Below are positions 35,306 through 45,111 of a stretch of DNA of 64,000 nucleotides, in pieces. The stretch is from contig NZ_CP065511.1 in NCBI RefSeq assembly GCF_022811925.1, positions 1,481,501 to 1,545,500 of the forward strand, written 5' to 3'. The DNA is from Cytobacillus oceanisediminis. GTDB taxonomy: Bacteria > Bacillota > Bacilli > Bacillales > Cytobacillaceae. A model generated the notes under the pieces. The model saw only the letters and a program-made list of their open reading frames with translations. It was not told the origin of the DNA and did not search any database. A program made the translations under genes and the position numbers. The stretch's first letter is position 1, and each line of letters starts with the position of its first letter.

Positions 35306-36205
35306 ATGGCTTTAGAGCTTGAACATGTAACAAAGCGGTTTGGCAAGTTTACGGCAGTTGATGATTTATCTCTATCTATTCCCGAAAGTGAGATGTTTGG
35401 GTTCCTGGGGGCGAATGGCGCCGGTAAAACGACTACCTTCCGAATGATACTGGGGCTATTGGATCCCAGCGGAGGAAAGATTACATGGAATGGAAATCCC
35501 ATCGATTATTCAACTAGTCCGCTGATAGGCTACCTTCCCGAAGAAAGAGGCTTATATCCAAAGCTTAAGGTAAAGGATCAGGTGGTCTATTTAGCTAAGC
35601 TGAGGGGGATGGCAAAGCAGGACTGTTTAAAGGAATTAACATATTGGCTTGAGCGCTTTAAGGTTCCCGAATATGCGAATAAAAAAATTGAAGAGCTATC
35701 AAAAGGCAATCAGCAAAAAATCCAGTTTATTACTGCAGTTATACATAAGCCTAAGCTATTAATATTGGATGAACCTTTCAGCGGGCTGGATCCGGTTAAT
35801 GTAGAACAGCTGAAGGATGCTGTGCTGGATTTGAAGGATAACGGCACAACGATTGTTTTTTCCTCCCATAGGATGGAACATGTAGAAGAACTTTGTGAGC
35901 ATTTATGCATCATGCAAAAAGGACGGCCTGTTGTGCACGGGTCTCTAAAAGAAATTAAACGTTCCTTTGGAAGGAAGAATCTTGTTATCCATGCAGACTA
36001 TGATTTAAGCTTTTTGGCGGATAGCAGGGGAGTGGTGAAAGCCAGACAGACAGCTGAGGGAATTCAGCTGCAGATTTCCGGAGAAGAAGCAGCTGAAGCC
36101 ATTTTCAGGGAGGTTGCAGAAAAGGGATTTGTCCGTAAATTTGTACTGGAAGAGCCGTCCCTGAATGATATTTTTATAGAAAAGGCTGGTGCTTCCTATG
36201 AGTAA
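35306..36205 (+). CDS. yhaQ: ABC exporter ATPase, NatA-like (YhaQ)
   Basis: This 299-residue protein has Walker A GANGAGKTT (~38), the signature LSKGNQQK, Walker B LLILDEPFSGLDPVN, and a ~80-residue C-terminal extension typical of DUF4162-type ABC-2 ATPases. With YhaP it forms a two-gene Na+ or drug-type exporter similar to NatAB. The SD is AAGGAGGAG. It overlaps yhaP by 8 bases. Confidence 0.92.
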   Translation: MALELEHVTKRFGKFTAVDDLSLSIPESEMFGFLGANGAGKTTTFRMILGLLDPSGGKITWNGNPIDYSTSPLIGYLPEERGLYPKLKVKDQVVYLAKLRGMAKQDCLKELTYWLERFKVPEYANKKIEELSKGNQQKIQFITAVIHKPKLLILDEPFSGLDPVNVEQLKDAVLDLKDNGTTIVFSSHRMEHVEELCEHLCIMQKGRPVVHGSLKEIKRSFGRKNLVIHADYDLSFLADSRGVVKARQTAEGIQLQISGEEAAEAIFREVAEKGFVRKFVLEEPSLNDIFIEKAGASYE

Positions 36206-37448
36206 CTTTATGACGATCCTTCTTCATACTTATTTAAGCAAGCTGAAAACCAAGTCATTTATTGCAACGACCATCATTACTGTGGTGATTGTTGCAGGGC
36301 TTGCCAACTTATCAAGTATTATTGATTATTTTAATAAGGATGATGAAGAAAGAATTGCAGTGATCGATGAGACAGGTGTGCTGTTAACTCCTCTTCAGGA
36401 ACAAATGGATGCCCTAAATAACAAAATAACTTTAATTGCATACAAAGGGTCTGAGTCAGAAGGGGAAACTGCTGTTAAAGATGGAGATTATAAAGGGCTT
36501 TTACTGTTATCCTTTAGCACAGAAGAGCTCCCTGAAGCAGCCTATAAAGCCAGAAGCATAGCCGATTCAGCCATCCCATCCGAATTGCAGGGCGGACTGC
36601 AGCAGCTGAAAACACAGATGGCTGCCACTCAAATTAACCTTAGTCCAGAGCAATTAAGCAAGCTATATGAGCCGGTACCTTTTGATAAGACCGCTCTTGA
36701 AGAAAACGCTAAAACTGAAGAAGAATTGAATCAGGCAAGAGGGCTTGTTTATGTTCTATTATTCATCATATATTTTGCCGTCATCTTATACGCCAATATG
36801 ATTGCCATGGAAGTAGCAACAGAAAAGTCTTCCCGTGTCATGGAAATCTTAATATCCAGTGTTTCTCCAATCAAGCAGATGTTCGCAAAAATATTGGGTA
36901 TCGGGCTGCTTAGCCTTACACAGATGGCACTCATTCTATTAGTAGGCTATTTTTCAGTCAAACAAAATCTTGATTCGATGGAAGGCGGCTTTTTTGAATT
37001 TTTTGGCTTTGGAAACATTCCGGCTTCGACCATCGCTTATGCACTCATCTTTTTCATTCTGGGATATTTCCTTTATGCCACACTGGCTGCTTTTCTTGGT
37101 TCGCTGGTAAGCAGGATTGAAGATATCCAGCAGATGATTACTCCAATGACCATGATGGTTGTGGCAGGCTTTATGATTGCTATGTTTGGCTTAAGCCAGC
37201 CGGAAGCTTCTTTTATAACAATCACCTCTTATATTCCATTCTTCACTCCGATGCTCATGTTCATGAGAGTGGGGATGCTGTCACTGCCTGTATGGGAGCC
37301 AATTCTCGGGATCGTGATCCTGCTCGCTGCCATTATATTACTGGCTGTCTTTGGAGCAAGAGTCTACAGGGGCGGAGTATTGATGTATGGGAAGTCGAAT
37401 TCCTTTAAAGATATCAAAAAAGCATTACAGCTTACTAAAAACGAATAA
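36198..37448 (+). CDS. yhaP: ABC-2 type permease, NatB-like (YhaP)
   Basis: This is a 416-residue protein with one N-terminal helix (~20-40), a ~140-residue extracytoplasmic region, then five or six helices (from ~180) with the conserved EVATEKSSRVMEIL motif of the NatB/ABC-2 family. ATG 36198 is preferred to GTG 36189. It works with YhaQ. A strong terminator follows. Confidence 0.9.
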   Translation: MSNFMTILLHTYLSKLKTKSFIATTIITVVIVAGLANLSSIIDYFNKDDEERIAVIDETGVLLTPLQEQMDALNNKITLIAYKGSESEGETAVKDGDYKGLLLLSFSTEELPEAAYKARSIADSAIPSELQGGLQQLKTQMAATQINLSPEQLSKLYEPVPFDKTALEENAKTEEELNQARGLVYVLLFIIYFAVILYANMIAMEVATEKSSRVMEILISSVSPIKQMFAKILGIGLLSLTQMALILLVGYFSVKQNLDSMEGGFFEFFGFGNIPASTIAYALIFFILGYFLYATLAAFLGSLVSRIEDIQQMITPMTMMVVAGFMIAMFGLSQPEASFITITSYIPFFTPMLMFMRVGMLSLPVWEPILGIVILLAAIILLAVFGARVYRGGVLMYGKSNSFKDIKKALQLTKNE

Positions 37449-37452
37449 TGCG

Positions 37453-37488
37453 AAAAAAAGCTCCGTCTTTGTGAGACGGAGCTTTTTT
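37453..37488. terminator. Bidirectional terminator between yhaP and LysE-type gene
   Basis: AAAAAAGCTCCGTCT and AGACGGAGCTTTTTT form a perfect stem around a short loop, with A and T runs serving both strands. Confidence 0.95.
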
Positions 37489-37502
37489 CAATGGGGTTTT
37501 CT

Positions 37503-38135
37503 TTAAGCAAATAATGCCTTTATGCCTTCGAAAGCGAAGTAAATCCCAAATCCAATTAGGGATAATCCTGAAAGAATCGAGATGATGATTATTCCTTTGG
37601 ATGTCAGGAATCGGCGAAACCCTGTGGTCAGTCCAGCTACAAACAAATCCCAGAGCATGAGACCCAGAAAAATCATTGTACTGTATAAAAAGAGCTCTGT
37701 TTTTCCATAGGCTGCTGCTGTTTTTGCAAGAACTGATCCGTAGATGCCCAGCCAGAACAAAATGGAAAGAGGACTGGATATGGACATAATAAATCCGGAA
37801 AGAAAGCATTTAAACAATGAATCCCGGCTTCGCACATAGCTTATGGAAATTTTATTGGCATTTGCAATGCTCTCAATCCCTGTATATAAGAGTATAAATC
37901 CTCCAAAAAGCCACAGGAAGATCTGTACGATAGGGGTGTCCAAAAAATGGACAAGTCCAAGGTATACAACCAGCATATAAAAGGCATCAGCAAACATGGA
38001 GCCAACTCCAACAATCCACGCATGCCAAAATCCATTTTTTATCCCCTTTTCAAGCCTGACAGCATTTACCGGCCCGATTGGAGCTGCCAGGGATAGTCCG
38101 AGAAACACATAACTTAAATAAATTCCAATTCCCAA
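37503..38135 (-). CDS. LysE family amino-acid exporter
   Basis: This is a 210-residue protein with about six membrane helices and the family motif LAAPIGPVNAVRL near residue 15-28. TTG 38135 is chosen since GGAGTGG precedes it and the remaining N-terminal residues of the longer frame are hydrophilic and unlike the family. Substrate is an amino acid or homoserine-lactone-like molecule, unresolved. Confidence 0.85.
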   Translation of the reverse strand: MGIGIYLSYVFLGLSLAAPIGPVNAVRLEKGIKNGFWHAWIVGVGSMFADAFYMLVVYLGLVHFLDTPIVQIFLWLFGGFILLYTGIESIANANKISISYVRSRDSLFKCFLSGFIMSISSPLSILFWLGIYGSVLAKTAAAYGKTELFLYSTMIFLGLMLWDLFVAGLTTGFRRFLTSKGIIIISILSGLSLIGFGIYFAFEGIKALFA

Positions 38136-38347
38136 TATACCACTCCGCCCTTTAAATTTTCCTTGAAGCTGCAAACCCGTCCTCAAGGAAAGAGTCCTTG
38201 TACATTTTTATGCACAAGCTTCCCAGTCTAAAACAAACTTCAGGAAAATTTTCAGACGGGAACATATAGCAATTTAATTCGAATAGGAACGTGCATTCGT
38301 TTTTTGGATGAGGTAAAATGAGAGAAAAGGAATGAAAGGAAGTTTAC

Positions 38348-39577
38348 ATGAAAAGGGTTACGTTTATTCATGCAGCTGATTTGCACCTGGATAGTCCAAT
38401 GTCCGGCTTGAAGCATTTGCCCCCATCCATTTTTAAAAAGCTCCAGGAAAGTACTTTTGACGCATTTACGAAAATAATTGACTTAGCCATTTTCCATACT
38501 GTGGACTTTATCATTTTAGCCGGAGATTTATTTGACGGTGAAGACAGGAGCATAAGGGCACAAACACGTTTTCGGAAAGAGATGGAGCGGCTGGCTGAAT
38601 GCGGGATTGCTGTTTATGCAGTTCATGGAAATCATGATCATATGGATGGGCGATGGGCCCAATTGCCAATGCCGGAAAATGTCCATATTTTTTCCCATGA
38701 AGTTGAAGTGGTAAAGCATATTGCTGAAAATGGTACATCCGTTCACCTTTATGGTTTCAGCTACCCTAAGAGACATGTGGCTGAACGGATGATCGATCAA
38801 TTTAGCAGGGAAAATGGAGCTGACCTGCACATTGGAATCCTTCATGGCTCTTTTGAAGGCAGCAGTGATCATGTTCAATATGCCCCATTCCGAATAAATG
38901 ATTTGCTTGAAAAGGACTTTGATTACTGGGCTCTCGGACATATACATAAACGGGAAATCATAATCTCCCAGCCACCCGTCATTTACCCTGGTAATATACA
39001 GGGAAGGAACCGGAAAGAAACTGGTCCCAAAGGTTACTATTTAGTTGAGCTGGATAGTTCTGGTGCAAAGACGGAGTTTCTCGAAGCTGCTCCTGTTATA
39101 TGGGAGAATGCAGAAATAGATGCTTCAAAATCGGAAAGCTATCAGGAGATTTATGAGATTTGCTTAAGTTTGATTGAAGAAAAGCGCCAAAACAGGAAGG
39201 GGACTATCATAAATCTGACGCTCAAAAATGTAGGCTTGCCTGATCATGAATTAAGAAGCATAACGAATGGTGAGCTGCTCGAATCCTTACAGGAGGAAGA
39301 GGCAGAAGAGGAAGCATTTGTATGGATTTCCGGTCTCACGGTGATTGAAAAAAGAATGTGGAATAAAGAAAAGCTGGCACATGAATCGGATTTTTTCAAT
39401 GAGCTTTTTAAAACTGCGGGTGATTTTGCAGAAGGAAATGAAAGTGCTCTGATCTTGTATGCACATCCCCTGGCAAGAAGATTTTTGGGCGAGCTCGATA
39501 AGGATGAAAAACGGAGAATCGCAGATGAAGCCGAAGCACTGCTTGTGGATCTTCTATACAAAGCTGAAGGACATTGA
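38348..39577 (+). CDS. yhaO: DNA repair exonuclease, SbcD/Mre11-like (YhaO)
   Basis: This 409-residue protein is a calcineurin-like metallophosphoesterase: HAADLHLDSP (~10-19), GDLFDGED, GNHDH (~98-102), HGSFEG and GHIHKRE. It is the nuclease partner of YhaN, as SbcD is of SbcC. The SD is GAAAGGAAG. Just 14 bases separate it from yhaN. Confidence 0.92.
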   Translation: MKRVTFIHAADLHLDSPMSGLKHLPPSIFKKLQESTFDAFTKIIDLAIFHTVDFIILAGDLFDGEDRSIRAQTRFRKEMERLAECGIAVYAVHGNHDHMDGRWAQLPMPENVHIFSHEVEVVKHIAENGTSVHLYGFSYPKRHVAERMIDQFSRENGADLHIGILHGSFEGSSDHVQYAPFRINDLLEKDFDYWALGHIHKREIIISQPPVIYPGNIQGRNRKETGPKGYYLVELDSSGAKTEFLEAAPVIWENAEIDASKSESYQEIYEICLSLIEEKRQNRKGTIINLTLKNVGLPDHELRSITNGELLESLQEEEAEEEAFVWISGLTVIEKRMWNKEKLAHESDFFNELFKTAGDFAEGNESALILYAHPLARRFLGELDKDEKRRIADEAEALLVDLLYKAEGH

Positions 39578-39591
39578 ATGGAGGTGGACCT

Positions 39592-42585
39592 TTGAAAATT
39601 ACAGATATACATATTTACGGATACGGAAAGCTTACTGACTTTATACTAACCGATATTCAATCTTTGCAGGTGATCTACGGAGAAAATGAGGCAGGCAAAT
39701 CTACCATCATGTCTTTTATCCATAGTATTCTTTTTGGCTTTCCAGCAAAGATCCAATCGGAATTAAGGTATGAGCCCAAGGAAGGAGCAAAATATGGCGG
39801 CAGGCTTACCGCGATTTTTCCTGATAGAGGGAAGGCGGTCATAGAGCGTGTTAAAGGAAAAGCATCCGGAGATGTCAGTGTCTTGCTTGAGGATGGAACA
39901 AGGGGAGGGGAAGAGCTTTTAAACGATCTCCTTCACCACATTGATAAAGGGCTGTATCAATCTATTTTCTCCTTTAATATCCATGGGCTGCAAAATGTAA
40001 ATCAAATGAAGGGTGAAGATTTGGGGAGGTATTTGTTTTCAGCAGGTTCACTGGGAACGGATCATCTGGTTTCTGCGGAAAATATACTTCAAAAGGAATT
40101 GGAAAGCCGCTTTAAGCCAAACGGAAAAAAGCCATCTCTGAATGTAAAGCTAAAAGAGATGAAGCAGCTGCATCAGGATTTGAAAAAAGCGGAGCAAAAT
40201 AATGAGCAGTATTGGACATTGCTTCGTGAAAAAGAAAATCTTGAAAACGATTTAAACAGAATACATCAGAGACTGGACCAAGCTCAGCAGGAGCTTTTCC
40301 GTTTAAAAGAATGGCAGGACCTATCTCCATTAATAGCAGAGGAGCAAGAGCTGATCAAAGAAAGGGGAAAATTTACAGACATTTCTTTCCCGGCAAATGG
40401 GCTTGCTCTTTTGGAGAAGCTCGAAAGTATGATTAAGCCCCTGGAAGGGCGCAGAGCTAGTCTGGAATCCAGAATAATTATCCTTGAACAAGAGCTGCAG
40501 AATAATAAGCCGGATCATTTGCTCCTTAGCAATGAGCATCACATCAATGCAGCGGTTGAAGGGCTGCCGTTTTTGGAAAAGTTAAACCAAGAAGAAAAAG
40601 AATTATCAATTAAGCTGGAAAATATTATAGAAGAAATCTTAAATCTTCAGGAAAGACTTCATCTCCAAATTGACGAACAGCAGCTTGAACAAGTTGATAC
40701 GAGTGTTTTTATGAAGGAAAAGGTTAATAATGCGCACATTCGCCGAAACCGTCTTCAAGCACTGAAACAGGAATTGGATGATCGATTTAACGATGAAAAG
40801 TCAGTGCTGGAGAACACGGAACGAAAAATTGGCGAATTGAAAGAACAGCTTCTTAAGGAAGAGGAACGTTCAGCCATTAAGGAAACATTAAGCTTCACTG
40901 CAGATAGGCGTAATATCGAAAAAGAACTGAAGGATACACAGGAGAGGCTTCAGTTCCTTCAGAGAGCAGAAAAAAAGGAGCAGGAAAAAAGACGGCAAAA
41001 AACATACCAGGAGAAAAGGCAGCTTTTGTTTTTGGGAGTTCTTTTTGCAGCTTTGTTCGGCTGGGGAATCTTTAGCCAATCATGGGTGATTGCAGGTGCA
41101 GGATTTATAGGCGCAGCCTTTTGTTTTGCCATGGCAAATAAAAAGGAGCCTAAGGGGCAAGACAGTTTTATTAAAAATGAGATAAAAGCTCTGAGTGAAA
41201 AAGAACGCTCACTGCTTGATAAATTAAAGCAGCCTGACATTCAGCATGCAGCCAGCCTGGAGACACAGCTGAAGAAAGACAGCGACCGGCAATATCAGCT
41301 TATCCAATTGCAGTTTCAGCTTGAACAGGCAAATGAAAAATACGAAAAGATCATTGCCTCTTTTGAAAAATGGGAGAATGAATGTGCCGAACTTGAGAAT
41401 GAACTGCTGGAGCTGGGTAAACAGCTATTTCTCCCTCATGATATCTCCAAAACCTTTTTGAGTGAAGCTTTTAATCTGATTGAACAGCTAAAAGCCCTCT
41501 ACAGGGAAAAGAAATACACTACTGAAAGAAAGGCATCAGCAGAAAAGGGAATCAATGAGAAGCTTCATACTTTTCATAAGCTAAAAGGTTTATTGAATAG
41601 CGAGCCGGGAAGTGTACAGGAAATCGGCTATCAATTGAAAAAAAGGCTAAAAGAAGAAACGGAAAAACATATTAAGCAGGGTGAAAGGGAAGCCGCACTT
41701 CATGAGTTAAAGCTAGAACACAGCACAGTGCAGGCCGAACTTAGCCACTTTCAAAAAGATTACGAGCATCTGCTTTCCCTTGCCGGAACCGATGCAGCCG
41801 AAGAGTACAGGGAAAAAGCTGCTGAAGCACAGAAATTAACAGAACTTGAAGAACAGATTAAACAGGTCCGCAAGCAAATTAATCTTAACTCTTTTTCACA
41901 GGAAGAAATCAATAAATATTCCAATGTGACAAATCCAGAAGCAGAGGTCCAAGCTGTCAGCGATGAAGCTGCTCTCCTCCAGGAAAGCATCCCTGGTTTA
42001 CAGAGCAAACTTGCAGAGGTCAAATATGAAATTCAAATACTTGAAGAGGGCGGAACCTATGCGGAACTCCTTCATAGGTTCGCCTTGCTGAAATCTGAGT
42101 TTGAAGAAGAAGCAAGAGAGTGGGCAAAATATGCTACTGCCAAGGATATATTAGATAGAACGATAAACAGTTTTAAAAATGAGCGTTTGCCCAAAATGCT
42201 GGAAAAAGCAGAGCAATTTCTTTCTTTTTTAACCAATGGCGGCTATGTACGGATTTTTCCTAAAGAAGAAGGAAGCGGGTTTCTTATAGAAAGCAAGACA
42301 GGGGCAGTTTTTGAAGCAAAAGAACTGAGCCAGGCGACTGCGGAACAGATATACGTATCCTTTAGGCTGGCACTCACCATGACGATTTATGGAAAGTACC
42401 CCTTCCCCATTATTATAGATGACAGCTTCGTGAATTTTGATCATGTCCGAACTGAAAGAATGATTAACCTGTTAAAGAACCTAACAGGCAGGCAAATTTT
42501 ATTTTTTACCTGTCATAAGCATCTTCTGACGCATTTTCAGGAAGAACAAATACAGTCCGTTGCAAAGGAAAAGCTGTCTGTGTAA
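39592..42585 (+). CDS. yhaN: SbcC/Rad50-like coiled-coil ATPase (YhaN)
   Basis: This 997-residue protein starts at TTG 39592 (SD GGAGGTGG); B. subtilis YhaN has 963 residues. Walker A GENEAGKST is near residue 33-41. Then come two long coiled coils around two membrane-like hydrophobic stretches (~480-520). The C-terminal half-domain has ELSQATAEQIYVSFRLAL and Walker B FPIIIDDSFVNFD. With YhaO it probably processes DNA ends. The hydrophobic pair suggests membrane anchoring. Confidence 0.9.
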   Translation: MKITDIHIYGYGKLTDFILTDIQSLQVIYGENEAGKSTIMSFIHSILFGFPAKIQSELRYEPKEGAKYGGRLTAIFPDRGKAVIERVKGKASGDVSVLLEDGTRGGEELLNDLLHHIDKGLYQSIFSFNIHGLQNVNQMKGEDLGRYLFSAGSLGTDHLVSAENILQKELESRFKPNGKKPSLNVKLKEMKQLHQDLKKAEQNNEQYWTLLREKENLENDLNRIHQRLDQAQQELFRLKEWQDLSPLIAEEQELIKERGKFTDISFPANGLALLEKLESMIKPLEGRRASLESRIIILEQELQNNKPDHLLLSNEHHINAAVEGLPFLEKLNQEEKELSIKLENIIEEILNLQERLHLQIDEQQLEQVDTSVFMKEKVNNAHIRRNRLQALKQELDDRFNDEKSVLENTERKIGELKEQLLKEEERSAIKETLSFTADRRNIEKELKDTQERLQFLQRAEKKEQEKRRQKTYQEKRQLLFLGVLFAALFGWGIFSQSWVIAGAGFIGAAFCFAMANKKEPKGQDSFIKNEIKALSEKERSLLDKLKQPDIQHAASLETQLKKDSDRQYQLIQLQFQLEQANEKYEKIIASFEKWENECAELENELLELGKQLFLPHDISKTFLSEAFNLIEQLKALYREKKYTTERKASAEKGINEKLHTFHKLKGLLNSEPGSVQEIGYQLKKRLKEETEKHIKQGEREAALHELKLEHSTVQAELSHFQKDYEHLLSLAGTDAAEEYREKAAEAQKLTELEEQIKQVRKQINLNSFSQEEINKYSNVTNPEAEVQAVSDEAALLQESIPGLQSKLAEVKYEIQILEEGGTYAELLHRFALLKSEFEEEAREWAKYATAKDILDRTINSFKNERLPKMLEKAEQFLSFLTNGGYVRIFPKEEGSGFLIESKTGAVFEAKELSQATAEQIYVSFRLALTMTIYGKYPFPIIIDDSFVNFDHVRTERMINLLKNLTGRQILFFTCHKHLLTHFQEEQIQSVAKEKLSV

Positions 42586-42613
42586 TTATAACAGGCAGCT
42601 TTTTTATAAGTGT

Positions 42614-42630
42614 TGTAAGCAAATCTTACA
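42614..42630. promoter_or_regulatory. Operator-like palindrome 1 upstream of cidAB-like genes
   Basis: TGTAA-N7-TTACA, in fact TGTAAG-N5-CTTACA. Embedded in GTGT...ACAC. Confidence 0.55.
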
Positions 42631-42656
42631 ATAACACACAAGCATTTTAAAAAGTG

Positions 42657-42673
42657 TGTAAAGAAACCTTACA
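42657..42673. promoter_or_regulatory. Operator-like palindrome 2 upstream of cidAB-like genes
   Basis: A second TGTAA-N7-TTACA, 43 bases (about four helical turns) from the first, centre to centre. The regulator is unknown. Confidence 0.55.
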
Positions 42674-42739
42674 AATATCATGTTTTCTCTTTTTTTATCC
42701 AGTAAGATGAAAAAAAGCGGTTAGGAAGGAGAAAATAAT

Positions 42740-43099
42740 TTGCCCTGGCTGATTCAAATATTGTTTCTCGCTATTTTTCTGATTGCAGGGAATTTTGCGG
42801 CTGCGTTCTTTCATATTCCGCTTCCTGGAAGTGTCATAGGGATGATTATGTTATTAATCCTATTGGTAACCAACTTAATTAAATTAGAATGGATAGAGAA
42901 AGCAGCATCTTTTCAAATTAAACACATGACCCTGCTGTTTATCCCCTTTGTCATTGGATTATTTTTATCTCCCAATTTTATTCCTCTATTAAATTTTCAT
43001 TTCCTTTTGGTGCTGATTCTAAGCAGCTTTTGCTGTTTATTGGGCACAGCGTATTCTGTTCAATTGTATGAGAACATAAGAAGGAGGAGCCAAAAATGA
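42740..43099 (+). CDS. CidA/LrgA family holin-like membrane protein
   Basis: This 119-residue protein starts at TTG 42740 (SD AGGAAGGAGA). It has four helices with FHIPLPGSVIGMIMLLILL, the CidA/LrgA signature. Members modulate murein hydrolase activity or act in pyruvate/overflow-metabolite transport in Bacillaceae. It overlaps its partner by 4 bases. It sits between yhaN and yhaM, which are adjacent in B. subtilis. Confidence 0.87.
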   Translation: MPWLIQILFLAIFLIAGNFAAAFFHIPLPGSVIGMIMLLILLVTNLIKLEWIEKAASFQIKHMTLLFIPFVIGLFLSPNFIPLLNFHFLLVLILSSFCCLLGTAYSVQLYENIRRRSQK

Positions 43100-43785
43100 G
43101 TTCTGTTTTTTTCAATAGCATAGGGTGCATCTTGATGACTCTTGCCAGTTATATCGCAAGCCTGCAAGTTTTCAGGAAGTTTAAGAAGAGCTGGTTAAAT
43201 CCTTTATACACCGGAACTGCGCTCTTAATTATCATTCTTCTATTGTGCAACATCCCTCTATCAGTCTATCAAAAAGGAAGCAGTCTGTTTGAACTGCTCC
43301 TCCAGCTTTCGGTTGTCTCTTTTGCTGTTCCTTTATATAAGGAGTGGCCCTTAATGAAAAGACATCTTAAGAAAATAATATCAGGAGTCTTTGCCGGGAC
43401 CTCCTTAGGCATATTTTCGGTTTACATCATGTCACAGGTTTTTCACTTTAATCAGGAGATCATGGCTTCTCTTATTCCGCGTTCGGTAACACTCCCGGTA
43501 GCCTTAACGGTCTCGGATGGCCTGGGAGGAACCACAGCCTTTACTGTTTTCTTTGTGCTATTTTCTGGTCTTTTTTCCGTTATGCTGGGACCAAACTTAT
43601 TGAAATGGCTTGGAATAAATAGTAAAGCTGCCAAAGGATTGGCAATGGGCACTTCAGCACAGATGCTGGGAGCCAGCCGTTCACTCATGTGGGGAGAGGA
43701 AGAAGGTGCCATGGGGTGTATAGCCATGACAACTTCTGCAATTATCCTTTCGTTATTCATTCCAATATTGCTGCTTTTGCTGTAA
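43096..43785 (+). CDS. CidB/LrgB family membrane protein
   Basis: This is a 229-residue protein with several helices and the family motif SLIPRSVTLPVALTVSDGLGG (here split: SLIPRSVTLP, VALTVSDGLGG), then GTSAQMLGASRS. It is translationally coupled to the CidA-like gene (ATGA). It is likely the larger partner of the pair. Confidence 0.9.
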   Translation: MSSVFFNSIGCILMTLASYIASLQVFRKFKKSWLNPLYTGTALLIIILLLCNIPLSVYQKGSSLFELLLQLSVVSFAVPLYKEWPLMKRHLKKIISGVFAGTSLGIFSVYIMSQVFHFNQEIMASLIPRSVTLPVALTVSDGLGGTTAFTVFFVLFSGLFSVMLGPNLLKWLGINSKAAKGLAMGTSAQMLGASRSLMWGEEEGAMGCIAMTTSAIILSLFIPILLLLL

Positions 43786-43800
43786 CCAGCAAATATCAAA

Positions 43801-43834
43801 AAAACCCATTCATGAAAAAGTGAATGGGTTTTTA
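43801..43834 (+). terminator. Terminator after cidAB-like genes
   Basis: AAAACCCATTCA and TGAATGGGTTTT form a 12-bp stem with loop TGAAAAAG. Confidence 0.92.
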
Positions 43835-43883
43835 TGGCGGATAAAAGACATGATTAATTTAGGAGAGAGCAGGATCTGTGTGG

Positions 43884-43889
43884 TATACT
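43884..43889 (+). promoter_or_regulatory. Possible extended -10 promoter of yhaM
   Basis: TGGTATACT includes a TG-N extended -10 with TATACT at 43884-43889. No good -35 is seen. It lies about 99 bases before the yhaM start. Confidence 0.35.
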
Positions 43890-43987
43890 AGGTTAATAGA
43901 ATTGCATGTTTAATGAGGCTGCCAAAGATCTGTCTGTTTCTTAGTACCCTTTTTAAACAACCTCGTGAAGGGAGCGTCGGTGCGCGT

Positions 43988-44932
43988 ATGTCAAAAGGAA
44001 TTGTTTATTACGAAGTAGGAGAACAAATCGAGCTTTTTCTGCTTATCAAAAGTGCAGCTAAAGGGATTGCAAGTAATGGAAAACCGTTCTTGACCCTAAT
44101 TTTCCAGGACCAAAGCGGAGAAATTGAAGCCAAGCTTTGGGACGTGTCTGATGATGATGCGAAAAACTACAGCCCTGAAACCATTGTAAAAGTCGCAGGG
44201 GATATTTTAAATTACCGTGGACGCAATCAGCTAAGAATCCGCCAAATTCGGCCGGCGTCCCCAACAGACCCGGTCAAGCTGGCAGACTTTCTCGAAACAG
44301 CGCCCTTAAGTACAGATGAAATGATGAGTAAAATCACTCAATATATATTTGAAATGAAAAACCCGAATATCCAAAGGATTACTCGCCATTTATTGAAGAA
44401 GCACCAAAAGGACTTTCTTGAATATCCGGCCGCTACGAAGAATCATCATGAGTTTGTATCCGGTCTTGCCTATCATGTAGTTTCCATGCTGGATTTGGCA
44501 AAGGCAATTTCCGGTTTGTATCCAAGCCTGGATAAGGACTTATTGTACGCTGGAGTCATTTTACACGATTTAGGAAAGATTACAGAGCTGTCTGGACCGA
44601 TTTCAACATCTTACACAATAGAAGGAAACTTGCTTGGACATATTACCATTATGATTAATGAAATTGGAAAAGCTGCTGAGGAACTGGGAATCAGCGGTGA
44701 AGAGATTATGATCCTTCAGCATATGGTTTTATCCCATCACGGTAAAGCGGAATGGGGCAGTCCAAAACCGCCGCTTATCAAGGAAGCAGAAATTCTTCAT
44801 TACATTGATAATATTGATGCAAAAATGAATATGCTTGATAGAGCCCTTGAGAGGGTGAAACCGGGAGAGTTCTCGGAGCGGGTATTTGCTCTGGATAACC
44901 GTTCATTCTATAAGCCCAGTTTTCATAAATAA
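43988..44932 (+). CDS. yhaM: 3'-5' exoribonuclease YhaM
   Basis: This is a 314-residue protein, exactly the length of B. subtilis YhaM, when started at ATG 43988 ([13 protein letters not shown]). An N-terminal OB fold (~15-110) is followed by an HD domain (~160-280) with HDLGK and [15 protein letters not shown]. Longer in-frame starts (to 43913) lack homology. It degrades RNA or single-stranded DNA from the 3' end. Confidence 0.93.
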   Translation: MSKGIVYYEVGEQIELFLLIKSAAKGIASNGKPFLTLIFQDQSGEIEAKLWDVSDDDAKNYSPETIVKVAGDILNYRGRNQLRIRQIRPASPTDPVKLADFLETAPLSTDEMMSKITQYIFEMKNPNIQRITRHLLKKHQKDFLEYPAATKNHHEFVSGLAYHVVSMLDLAKAISGLYPSLDKDLLYAGVILHDLGKITELSGPISTSYTIEGNLLGHITIMINEIGKAAEELGISGEEIMILQHMVLSHHGKAEWGSPKPPLIKEAEILHYIDNIDAKMNMLDRALERVKPGEFSERVFALDNRSFYKPSFHK

Positions 44933-44937
44933 TAACT

Positions 44938-44971
44938 GCCATCCTTCCTAATGGGAAAGGATGGCCTTTTT
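44938..44971 (+). terminator. Terminator after yhaM
   Basis: CCATCCTT (44939-44946) pairs with AAGGATGG (44957-44964), followed by CCTTTTTA. Confidence 0.82.
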
Positions 44972-44995
44972 ATAGATATCCATAAAAATTTTGAA

Positions 44996-45026
44996 GTTAG
45001 ATAACTGTCTAGCTCCAGCGCTTTTC
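44996..45026. repeat. Dispersed repeat, short inverted copy (3 of 3)
   Basis: Read on the minus strand it gives AGAAAAGCG directly joined to CTGGAGCTAGACAG and TTATCTAA, the same ends as the copy at 16502 minus a GAAGGCGC segment. Confidence 0.75.
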
Positions 45027-45111
45027 TTATTCCTGTCTATCATATTTTTCCTGGTTTAGCATACATTTTTAGTAAATGGACAACCATTATGAAAAGAAAG
45101 AGGGGAAACTG

